DNA from: RPQJ01 sp963732415
GTDB lineage: Bacteria > Pseudomonadota > Gammaproteobacteria > Steroidobacterales > Steroidobacteraceae
NCBI GenBank assembly: GCA_963732415.1
Contig: CAVSZK010000019.1
Span: 124,001-188,000, forward strand
Length of the DNA stretch: 64,000 nt
Reading direction: 5' to 3'
Part shown: positions 42,166 through 49,105 of the stretch, one piece after another
Position numbering within the stretch: the stretch's first letter is position 1
Layout of the letters: the number at the start of each line of letters is the position of its first letter
Notes under the pieces: model-generated
The model's database searches: none
The model's input: only the letters and a program-made list of their open reading frames with translations
Told to the model about the DNA's origin: nothing
Translations under genes and position numbers: made by a program

Positions 42166-43194
42166 ATGACCGCCGGGCTCGTCATTGCCGTGGATGCCAT
42201 GAGCGGCGACCACGGCGCCGAGGTTGCCGTTCCCGCGGCACTCGACGTCCTCTCAGCGACGCCAGACCTGGAGATCGTGCTGGTCGGGCGCGAAGACGTG
42301 CTGCGTCCGCTGCTCGGGTCCACGATGCCCGGGCGCTGCTCGATCGTCGAGGCGAGCGAAGTGGTGGGCATGGACGAGCGCCCGCAGGACGCCCTGCGGC
42401 GCAAGAAAAATTCGTCGATGCGAGTCGCCATCAACCTCGTCGAGCGGGGCGAGGCGGCGGCCTGCGTATCTGCCGGAAATACCGGCGCGCTGCTCGCGAC
42501 TGCGCGCTTCGTGCTCGGCATGATTCCTGGTATTGACCGGCCCGCGATCGTCTCGGCCGTCCCGGCCGTGCACGGCCACACCGTGATGCTCGACCTTGGC
42601 GCCAATCCGGACTGCAGCGCCGACAACCTGGTGCAGTTCGCGATCATGGGCTCGGTCATTGCCACCGACCTGCACGGCCTGGAAAGTCCGCGCGTCGGCC
42701 TGCTCAACGTGGGCGAGGAAGACATCAAGGGCACGGAAGAGATCCGCGAGGCGCATCGGCGGCTCGCGGCCGCACCGATCAACTACGCAGGCTTCGTCGA
42801 AGGCGACAAGATCTTTTCCGGCGACGTTGATGTCGTGGTGACCGATGGCTTCACGGGCAACGTGGCACTCAAGTCCATGGAAGGGCTCGCGCGCTTCATC
42901 AGCGGCGTGATGCGCGAGGAATTCACGCGCAGTCCTCTGCGCAAGTTGAGCGCACTCGGTGCGACACCGGTGCTGAAGGCACTCAAGGTCAGGCTCGACC
43001 CGGGTGCGTACAATGGCGCGAGCATGGTTGGTCTCGCGGGCGTGGTCATCAAGAGTCACGGCGGGGCGAACCGCGCCGCGTTTGCCAATGCCGTGCGTGT
43101 CGCGATTGTCGAGGCCCGCAAGGGCGTGCCGGCCCAGGTCGAGGAATTGATGGCCCGCGTCGTTGCCGGCTCGGAGCCGCCGCCGCAGGCCTGA
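42166..43194 (+). CDS. plsX: Phosphate acyltransferase PlsX
   Basis: Makes acyl-phosphate from acyl-ACP for phospholipid synthesis. The 342 residues have the family blocks IAVDAMSGDHGAEVAVPAAL, ALRRKKNSSMRVAINLVERG, ACVSAGNTGALLATARFVLG, MLDLGANPDCSADNLVQFAI and LNVGEEDIKGTEE. The C-terminus has VVTDGFTGNVALKSMEG and the YNGASMVGL/SHGGANRAAFANAV region. In most relatives fabH-fabD-fabG-acpP follow; here the next gene is on the opposite strand, so the fatty-acid cluster is elsewhere. Confidence 0.97.
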   Translation: MTAGLVIAVDAMSGDHGAEVAVPAALDVLSATPDLEIVLVGREDVLRPLLGSTMPGRCSIVEASEVVGMDERPQDALRRKKNSSMRVAINLVERGEAAACVSAGNTGALLATARFVLGMIPGIDRPAIVSAVPAVHGHTVMLDLGANPDCSADNLVQFAIMGSVIATDLHGLESPRVGLLNVGEEDIKGTEEIREAHRRLAAAPINYAGFVEGDKIFSGDVDVVVTDGFTGNVALKSMEGLARFISGVMREEFTRSPLRKLSALGATPVLKALKVRLDPGAYNGASMVGLAGVVIKSHGGANRAAFANAVRVAIVEARKGVPAQVEELMARVVAGSEPPPQA

Positions 43195-43205
43195 AGGCCT
43201 CAGGG

Positions 43206-43757
43206 CTAGCGCTGGCGGCGACCGCCGAGCCGGTCTTTCTGCTTGCGCCGCCGCATGCGCGCCGCAAGCTCGGCGCGGCGCCGCTCCAGGCGCGCATCGC
43301 TCGCAGCCGCCCGGCCGCGCCCGGGCCGGACGCCTCGCTTCAGCGCGGTCCGGAAGCTGACGAAGTCATTGTAGGCCTCGATTTCATGCCGCAGTTCCTG
43401 GAAGACCAGTTCAATCATGACCGCGTCGTCGAGCAGTCCGATCCCCGGGATGCTGTCCGGAATGAGGTCTTCCGGGTCGCACAGGTAGGCCAGCGCGGCG
43501 AGCACCGGCCCGCGCTCCCTCTCCTCCAGCCTCCAGTCCGGATCTGCAAGCATTTCGAGCAGTTTCTGCAGCTTTCCGAAGCGTTCCGTCACGAAATCCG
43601 GCAGCCTGGATGCCTTGAACGAGGTGACAAGATCCTTCGCGGCGGAGAGGATTTCCTCGTCATCGGCGATACGCACGGCCTTGCGGGCCTTGCCGAGTTC
43701 GCGCCGGAAATGGCGCAGGTCGCGCTCGGACAGCTCTATCGAGATCTTGAAGGTCAT
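43206..43757 (-). CDS. DUF1232 (YkvA-like) protein
   Basis: A 183-residue protein. The core ALAYLCDPEDLIPDSIPGIG followed by LLDDAVMIELV is the DUF1232 signature (Y-x-x-x-P-x-D-x-I-P-D). The family is widespread and uncharacterised; many members are membrane-associated. The N-terminal half is helical and charged, and the C-terminal 50 residues are Arg-rich (RLERRRAELAARMRRRKQKD) and may bind nucleic acid or membrane. A GGGG ahead of the ATG supports the start. Confidence 0.85.
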   Translation of the reverse strand: MTFKISIELSERDLRHFRRELGKARKAVRIADDEEILSAAKDLVTSFKASRLPDFVTERFGKLQKLLEMLADPDWRLEERERGPVLAALAYLCDPEDLIPDSIPGIGLLDDAVMIELVFQELRHEIEAYNDFVSFRTALKRGVRPGRGRAAASDARLERRRAELAARMRRRKQKDRLGGRRQR

Positions 43758-43863
43758 GGTTTTCCCCCTTCGGGAGCGCAGGCTACTGGCCCGGGCACTA
43801 CCCGGTCAACGCGGGATGCCGCCAGCCGTTAGAATGCGTCACTTGATGAAAAGGCTGCACCCA

Positions 43864-44808
43864 ATGTCCCGTTTCTTGACCGGTGGAATTCTGTGGATCG
43901 CGCTGCTGGCCGCTGGATCCGCCAGTGCAGCAGAGTACGTGCTGCCGACGAACGGCGACAACGTCATCGGGCGCAATTCCACCGTGGTCGCCATGCACGA
44001 GGACACGCTGTTCGACATCGCTCGTCGAAACGGGGTTGGTTACGAGGAGATCGTGGCCGCAAACCCGGGTGTCGATTCCTGGCTGCCGGGGGAGGGTACC
44101 GAGATCCTGGTCCCGTCGCGCTACATCCTGCCCGACGCACCACGCAGCGGTATCATCGTCAATCTTCCGGAGCATCGGCTCTACTACTACCCGCCGGTAA
44201 GGAAGGGCGAGGCTGCCGTCGTGCGCACCTACCCGATCAGCGTAGGCAAGATGGACTGGAAGACGCCCATTGGTACGACACGGATCGTCTCGAAACAGGC
44301 GAAGCCCAACTGGTATCCGCCGGCGTCGGTGCTCAAGGAGCACGAGGAACGTGGCGATCCGCTGCCCAAGGTGGTTCCGGCCGGCCCGGACAATCCGCTC
44401 GGCGAATACGCGATGCGGCTTGGCATTCCCGGCGGTGCGTACCTGATCCACGGCACCAACAAGCCAGCCGGTGTCGGCATGCAGGTGACCCACGGCTGCA
44501 TCCGCCTGTACCCGGAGGACATCGAAGAGTTGTTCCCGCTGGTGCCCGTGGACACGCGCGTCAGCCTCGTCGACCAGACGAACAAGGTCGGCTGGCAGCG
44601 GGGAACGTTGTACGTCGAGCGTCACGCCCCGCTCGATGGTACGGACGACCCGCGCGACATGGACCCGGCGGTGATGGACGCGATGATCAGTGCCGCGACG
44701 GCGAACCACAGCGTTGAAATAGACTGGACCGGTGCCCGACAGTTATTCGAGCAGGCAACCGGCGTGCCGGTGCCGCTGTCGATGCCGGTGCGTGCCGAAC
44801 TGCGCTGA
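43864..44808 (+). CDS. L,D-transpeptidase (ErfK/YcfS/YnhG type) with LysM domain
   Basis: Periplasmic enzyme of 314 residues with a signal peptide (MSRFLTGGILWIALLAAGSA). A LysM-like region follows (MHEDTLFDIARRNGVGYEEI, with ILVPS). The YkuD domain has the catalytic motif HGTNKPAGVGMQVTHGCIRL, with His and Cys intact. Such enzymes make 3-3 crosslinks or attach Lpp to peptidoglycan. An AAAGG nine bases upstream favours this ATG, although in-frame ATGs at 43834 and 43846 exist. An Lpp-like lipoprotein gene lies 0.8 kb downstream. Confidence 0.92.
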   Translation: MSRFLTGGILWIALLAAGSASAAEYVLPTNGDNVIGRNSTVVAMHEDTLFDIARRNGVGYEEIVAANPGVDSWLPGEGTEILVPSRYILPDAPRSGIIVNLPEHRLYYYPPVRKGEAAVVRTYPISVGKMDWKTPIGTTRIVSKQAKPNWYPPASVLKEHEERGDPLPKVVPAGPDNPLGEYAMRLGIPGGAYLIHGTNKPAGVGMQVTHGCIRLYPEDIEELFPLVPVDTRVSLVDQTNKVGWQRGTLYVERHAPLDGTDDPRDMDPAVMDAMISAATANHSVEIDWTGARQLFEQATGVPVPLSMPVRAELR

Positions 44809-44877
44809 ACCTGGAATTACACTCGCAAGGGCGTTTCGCGCGGCTCCGCATCAGCCGGGGCGAGGGCTGTCCCTCAG

Positions 44878-45450
44878 TCACACCTGTACCGCAAGCCCTG
44901 TCGCGTCGATGCGGTAGGTCGACTGCACGAAGCCGAACTCATATGCCCGCGAGCGCATCAGCGTCAGTTCGACGTCGTGCGTCAGCGATCCGAACAGCGG
45001 TCGCCCGCCGCCCAGCAGCACGGGCACCACGGTGATGGTGATCTGGTCCAGCAGCCCGGCCTTAAGGAACTCGTGGATGGTCTGTCCGCCGTCCACGTAG
45101 AGGTGCCGGAACCCCCTGTCGCTCAAGCGCTCGATGAGCGCGCCGGGAGTTCCCTGCCACGAGTGCACCGACGTGGCCACTTCCAGCGGGACGCTCACGG
45201 GCGAGTGGCTCATCACGTAGACAGGCAACTGGCCGTACGGCCATTCCTCGAACGCCAGTACCCGCTCGAATGAATGCCGTCCCATGACCATGCCGTCGAT
45301 CGACGCCATGAACTCCAGGTATCCGCAATCCTCACCGTCGGGGATCAGCGTCTGGACATCGTCGAGCCAGTCGATGCTTCCATCCTCTCGGGCGATGAAG
45401 CCATCGAGGCTGGTGGCGATGAATGCCGAAGCATGGGCTCTCATGAGCAT
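44878..45450 (-). CDS. Dihydrofolate reductase-family protein (RibD C-terminal type)
   Basis: A 190-residue reductase of the YyaP/RibD_C group. The pattern SAFIATSLDGFIAREDGSID, MVMGRHSFERVL and HLYVDGGQTIHEFLKAGLLD, then ITVVPVLLGGGRPLF, is diagnostic. These proteins use NAD(P)H, and most have unknown substrates. They are not the house-keeping FolA. The ATG lies behind GGGGAA; a second in-frame ATG two codons later is also possible. The much longer open frame upstream overlaps the lpp-like gene and is not coding. Confidence 0.88.
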   Translation of the reverse strand: MLMRAHASAFIATSLDGFIAREDGSIDWLDDVQTLIPDGEDCGYLEFMASIDGMVMGRHSFERVLAFEEWPYGQLPVYVMSHSPVSVPLEVATSVHSWQGTPGALIERLSDRGFRHLYVDGGQTIHEFLKAGLLDQITITVVPVLLGGGRPLFGSLTHDVELTLMRSRAYEFGFVQSTYRIDATGLAVQV

Positions 45451-45510
45451 CGGTTCCCCGGGCGACGGGTGATGGTGCGAATGACAACTCGTGGTCCGCG
45501 CCCAGTCAAC

Positions 45511-45540
45511 AAAAGAAAACGCCGCGGGGTTGCCGCGGCG
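45511..45540 (-). terminator. Intrinsic terminator of the lpp-like gene
   Basis: On the minus strand an 8-bp perfect GC stem (45533-45540 paired with 45520-45527) with a 5-nt loop is followed by TTTTCTTTT (45519-45511). It begins 31 bp past the stop codon. This is a textbook Rho-independent terminator. Confidence 0.9.
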
Positions 45541-45571
45541 CTTTCCCTCGAACTGCGAGTAATCGGTGCGA

Positions 45572-45886
45572 TTACTTGCCCATCGACTTCTGGAACGCGC
45601 GATCGAGCTTTTCGCTGTTCGCGTCGCAGCAGGCCTGCGCAGCCTTCGCAGCCTGGCCAGCCTGGTTGGCGGTGTTGTTGGCCATGGCGGCAGCGTCGGC
45701 GGCTGCCTTGGAAGCGTCGGCAGCAGCCTTGGCGGTTGCAGTGGCGGCCGCGGCCTCCTGCTGGGCAGCCTTGATGGCGGCGTCGGAAGAGGCGACGTGC
45801 TCGTTGAACTTCGACTCGCTGACGCAGCCGGCGAGGGCAATGGCGGCGGCGGTGACGGTCAGGATCTTGGCGATGGCGGTCTTCAT
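45572..45886 (-). CDS. Lpp/OprI-like alanine-rich outer-membrane lipoprotein
   Basis: A 104-residue lipoprotein. The lipobox ALAGC places the lipidated Cys at residue 21. The mature part is almost wholly helical with Ala-rich heptads (KAAADASKAAADAAAMANN), like the trimeric alanine zipper of Lpp/OprI. The C-terminus ends SMGK; a C-terminal Lys is the residue that L,D-transpeptidases attach to peptidoglycan. A Cys pair occurs in QACCDANSEK. AAGGA lies nine bases before the chosen ATG; the ATG at 45895 would abut it. The strong terminator indicates a monocistronic, abundant message. Confidence 0.87.
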   Translation of the reverse strand: MKTAIAKILTVTAAAIALAGCVSESKFNEHVASSDAAIKAAQQEAAAATATAKAAADASKAAADAAAMANNTANQAGQAAKAAQACCDANSEKLDRAFQKSMGK

Positions 45887-45978
45887 GGGATTCATTCCTT
45901 CGTGTGACATTGTTACTCAACAGCCAACCGCGCCCGCCCGTGCGTGCCGGGAAGTCGGGTCTGCAGTAGCGCAAGCGG

Positions 45979-46006
45979 ATGTTAACCTATTCTGATAGCC
46001 GGTAAA
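45979..46006 (-). promoter_or_regulatory. Candidate sigma-70 promoter of the lpp-like gene
   Basis: On the minus strand TTTACC (46006-46001), a 16-bp spacer and TAACAT (45984-45979), each 4/6 to consensus. The implied start of transcription near 45972 leaves a leader of about 85 bases. It is a modest match and other placements are possible. Confidence 0.35.
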
Positions 46007-46089
46007 AGGCGCGGCAATGCTCGTGGAAGCGCGATTGACCGGCGTTTCATGCGTCGATTGCGTTCATGGCGACGGCGCTTACGCCAGGC

Positions 46090-46118
46090 TTGCATTACAC
46101 CCGGAGACTGTATATAAA
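46090..46118 (+). promoter_or_regulatory. lexA promoter
   Basis: TTGCAT (46090-46095), a 17-bp spacer, then TATAAA (46113-46118). The -10 lies inside the first LexA box, so repressor binding would block polymerase. The -35 is weak beyond TTG, typical of SOS promoters. Confidence 0.6.
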
Positions 46119-46123
46119 AACAG
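46108..46123 (+). promoter_or_regulatory. LexA-binding (SOS) box 1
   Basis: CTGT-ATATAAAA-ACAG, an exact CTGT-N8-ACAG palindrome with an AT-rich centre, as in the E. coli-type consensus. It overlaps the -10 element. Confidence 0.93.
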
Positions 46124-46126
46124 TTA

Positions 46127-46142
46127 CTGTAAATAAAAACAG
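46127..46142 (+). promoter_or_regulatory. LexA-binding (SOS) box 2
   Basis: CTGT-AAATAAAA-ACAG, a second exact match 19 bp after the first, ending eight bases before the lexA ATG. Tandem boxes mirror the E. coli lexA promoter and predict tight autoregulation of lexA and the imu genes. Confidence 0.93.
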
Positions 46143-46150
46143 GTATAGCC

Positions 46151-46768
46151 ATGGACGACCTTACTCCGCGCCAGCGCCAGGTCCTGCGCTTCATCCAGGA
46201 GGCCATGATCGAGCACGGTATGCCGCCCACACGCGCCGAAATCGCCGAGGCACTCGGTTTCAAGTCGGCGAATGCGGCTGAGGAACACCTGCGCGCCCTG
46301 CAGCGCAAGGGAGTACTGGACCTGCGCCCGGGCGCCTCGCGCGGAATCCAGCTCCGCGATTCCCTGCGCGAGCAACTGGGTCTGCCGCTCATCGGCCGGG
46401 TCGCCGCTGGCCGGCCTATCCTCGCCGAGGAAAACATCGAGGCGCACTACCAGATCGATCCGAAACTTTTCCAGCCGCGTCCTCATTACCTGCTCAAGGT
46501 GCGCGGAATGAGCATGAAGAACGCCGGCATCCTCGACGGCGACCTGGTCGCCGTGCATCGCACGCCCGAAGTTCGCAACCGGCAGATCGTCGTGGCGCGA
46601 CTCGAGAACGAGGTCACCGTGAAGCGCTACCGGCAGGACGGCACGATGGTGTGGCTGCTGCCCGAGAACCTGGACTTCGAGCCGCTGTGCGTCGACCTGA
46701 AGAACGAGTCGCTGATCATCGAAGGCGTGGTGGTTGGCGTGGTGAGGCAGGAGGCGGGCAGGGCGTGA
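46151..46768 (+). CDS. lexA: LexA repressor
   Basis: SOS repressor of 205 residues. The N-terminal winged helix has TPRQRQVLRFIQEAM and PPTRAEIAEALGFKSANAAE. The cleavage site is A86-G87 (RVAAGRP), and the self-cleavage dyad is S121 (RGMSMKNAG) and K158 (NEVTVKRY), all intact. It is repressed by its own tandem boxes. The imuA start follows the stop directly, so repressor and mutasome are one transcript. Confidence 0.97.
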   Translation: MDDLTPRQRQVLRFIQEAMIEHGMPPTRAEIAEALGFKSANAAEEHLRALQRKGVLDLRPGASRGIQLRDSLREQLGLPLIGRVAAGRPILAEENIEAHYQIDPKLFQPRPHYLLKVRGMSMKNAGILDGDLVAVHRTPEVRNRQIVVARLENEVTVKRYRQDGTMVWLLPENLDFEPLCVDLKNESLIIEGVVVGVVRQEAGRA

Positions 46769-47413
46769 ATGTCTTCCTTCGACGACCTGCTGCGTCACCC
46801 CGGCCTCTGGCGCGCACGGGAACAGACCGGGGCAACGGCTGAATCGTCCACCCTGCCCACCGGTTATGCAGCTCTCGATCGTTGCCTGCCCGGTGGCGGC
46901 TGGCCACGGCAGGGACTGATCGAGATCCTCGTGGATCGCTACGGCATCGGCGAGTTGAGCCTGCTGATGCCGGCGCTCGCGGTGCTCGGCCACGATGAAC
47001 ACGAAGATGGCTGGTTCGCCTGGATCTCGCCGCCGTACCAGCCCTACGCGCCGGCGCTCGCGGCGCGCGGGATAGACCTGCACCGCCTGCTGATCGTGCG
47101 CGCACAACCTGCGGAGTGGGCGATGGAACAGGCGCTGCGCTCAGGGGCCTGCAGCGCCGTGATCGGCTGGGCCCCGTTCCGCGACCGGCAGGGGTTGCGT
47201 CGCCTGCAGCTTGCCTCGGAACAGTCGCGCTGCATGACGGTGCTGTTTCGCAGCCTCGCCGACGGCGAGCAGCCGTCTCCCGCAGTGTTGCGCATCGCAC
47301 TCACCGTCAGCCCCGGCGGCCTCGAAGCGCGCATCCTGAAGAGTCGCGGCGGACGGCCGGCAACCATCCGTCTCGGCTGGCTCGACACGGCGGCGCAAGC
47401 CGCCGCGCACTGA
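46769..47413 (+). CDS. imuA: ImuA translesion-synthesis accessory protein
   Basis: A 214-residue RecA-like protein of the ImuA family. The N-terminal LPTGYAALDRCLPGGGWPRQ with GLIEILVDRYGIGEL is the degenerate RecA core; no proper Walker A Lys-Ser/Thr is present. The C-terminal VSPGGLEARILKSRGGRPAT is conserved in the family. ImuA is needed with ImuB and DnaE2 for damage-induced mutagenesis in other bacteria. It starts immediately after the lexA stop. Confidence 0.92.
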   Translation: MSSFDDLLRHPGLWRAREQTGATAESSTLPTGYAALDRCLPGGGWPRQGLIEILVDRYGIGELSLLMPALAVLGHDEHEDGWFAWISPPYQPYAPALAARGIDLHRLLIVRAQPAEWAMEQALRSGACSAVIGWAPFRDRQGLRRLQLASEQSRCMTVLFRSLADGEQPSPAVLRIALTVSPGGLEARILKSRGGRPATIRLGWLDTAAQAAAH

Positions 47414-47414
47414 C

Positions 47415-49073
47415 GTGTCGCTGCCCCGAAGACACCGGGCCAGGCCCGGGGGCCTTCCATCTCCAGCAATCGGCCACGACCGACCTCGCTTGCGGCCTGC
47501 GCCTCCGAGCGGGCGTGGACCGGGTGAGCCGGCTGGTGCCGTCGCGACGGCTGGCGAACTCTGGCTAGCGATACACCTGCCGGACTACGTGCTCGAGTCG
47601 CTGCGCAGGCCTGTCGCTGCGGAGCCCGTCGCCAGCCAGGTACCCGCTGTGGCCAGCGTGGTGGTGGACGTGGAGGACGGGGGCAAGGTGGTCTGCGCCT
47701 GTGATGCCGGAGCGGCTGCAGCCGGCATCGTGCGCGGCATGGCGCTCAACTCTGCGCTGGCGCTGCTGCCGGGGCTCTCTGTGCTGGCGCGCGACATCTC
47801 GCGCGAGCGCGCGCTGCTCGAGGCCATTGCCAGCTGCGCGGGGGACTTCACGCCACGCGTCGCGCTCGAACCACCCGATGGCGTGCTGCTCGAGGTGCGT
47901 GGCAGCCTGAGGCTGTTCGGCGGAGTGCGACGGCTGGTTGCCCGCGTGCGTGAGCGCCTGCAATCCGCGGGCGTCGAGCCGCAACTCGCGATTGCGCCCG
48001 CGCCGCTCGCCGCGCTCTGGTTCGCACGCATCGGGAAGGAGGTCGCGCTGCGCAGCCGGGACAGCCTTGCAAGTCGCCTGGCGCCACTTTCGCTCACCTG
48101 CACGCGTTGGCCGGCGAAGAGCCTCGAGTCGCTGGCCACGATGGGCGTGCGCACCGTGGGCGATTGTCTCAGGCTTCCGCGCGATGGCTTCGCCCGCCGG
48201 TTTACGCCGGAGATGCTGCGCACACTCGACCGTGCCCTGGGCCGCGCGCCCGACCCGCGCGCGGCGTTCGTGCGACGGGAGCACTACATGGAAAGGCGGA
48301 ACCTCGAGCCCGAGATCTCTGACACAGGTCGCCTCGGCCGGGCACTGGCTCCGATGCTCGACGAGTTGTGCGGGTACCTGCAGGCCAGGGGATGCGCGGT
48401 GGACGCGCTCGAATTCCGGCTCACCCACCGTGATGCGCCGGCAACTCGCGTACAACTGCGATTCGCCGGGCCCACGGCGCAGGCGGAACAGATGGCCGGG
48501 CTGCTGTGCGAACGGCTCGCACGCACGCAACTGCCCGAACCCGTGCGCGCGCTGCGGCTGCGCAGCGGCGCGCTGCTGGAGGCGTGTGAAGAGGTCGGTG
48601 ACCTGTTCGCACGTGGCCGGCGCGGCGCGGTGGGCATGCCGCAGTTCATCGAACGCCTGCGCGCGCGCCTCGGCGCGGATGCGGTACACGGTATCCGCCT
48701 GGTACCAGAGCACCGGCCCGAGGCGGCGTGGGCGGTGGGGGACATCCTCCTTTTTCCCGCTTCACTCCGGAAGCACGCAGCTGAAGCGGACACCGGAAAA
48801 AAGAGAATATTCCCTGGTTCGAGAATGCCCCCTGTTTCCCGGCCGCTGTGGCTGCTCGAGGAGCCCCGGCTTCTCGATGGCCTGGACTGGCCGCACTACG
48901 AGGGACGGCTCGAAATCGAGGACGGACCAGAGCGCATCGAGTCGGGCTGGTGGGACGGTCGTGACGTGCGCCGCGATTACTACATCGCACGCACGACCGG
49001 CGGCGTGCGCCTCTGGGTGTTCCGCGAGCGATGGGCAGAGGGACGCTGGTTCATGCACGGCGTGTTCGGCTGA
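47415..49073 (+). CDS. imuB: ImuB, inactive Y-family polymerase-like protein
   Basis: A 552-residue Y-family polymerase homologue. Family homology begins at ELWLAIHLPDYVLESL (about residue 48). VVVDVEDGG replaces the usual catalytic Asp-rich start, and LLEVRGSLRLFGGVRRLVAR lacks the DE pair of active polymerases, consistent with a scaffold role. The C-terminus contains SRPLWLLEEPRLLDGLDW and IESGWWDGRDVRRDYYIART. ImuB bridges DnaE2 and the sliding clamp. The GTG start, one base after the imuA stop, gives about 45 low-complexity residues; a downstream TTG (47490) is an alternative. Confidence 0.92.
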   Translation: MSLPRRHRARPGGLPSPAIGHDRPRLRPAPPSGRGPGEPAGAVATAGELWLAIHLPDYVLESLRRPVAAEPVASQVPAVASVVVDVEDGGKVVCACDAGAAAAGIVRGMALNSALALLPGLSVLARDISRERALLEAIASCAGDFTPRVALEPPDGVLLEVRGSLRLFGGVRRLVARVRERLQSAGVEPQLAIAPAPLAALWFARIGKEVALRSRDSLASRLAPLSLTCTRWPAKSLESLATMGVRTVGDCLRLPRDGFARRFTPEMLRTLDRALGRAPDPRAAFVRREHYMERRNLEPEISDTGRLGRALAPMLDELCGYLQARGCAVDALEFRLTHRDAPATRVQLRFAGPTAQAEQMAGLLCERLARTQLPEPVRALRLRSGALLEACEEVGDLFARGRRGAVGMPQFIERLRARLGADAVHGIRLVPEHRPEAAWAVGDILLFPASLRKHAAEADTGKKRIFPGSRMPPVSRPLWLLEEPRLLDGLDWPHYEGRLEIEDGPERIESGWWDGRDVRRDYYIARTTGGVRLWVFRERWAEGRWFMHGVFG

Positions 49074-49105
49074 GCACACGGACGCAGCGCGAGCAAGCCA
49101 GCCCG

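Noticed and set aside
45451..45840. N-terminal extension of the DHFR-like protein
   Set aside because: It overlaps the lpp-like gene and its terminator and is a Ser/Pro/Arg repeat translation with no homology.
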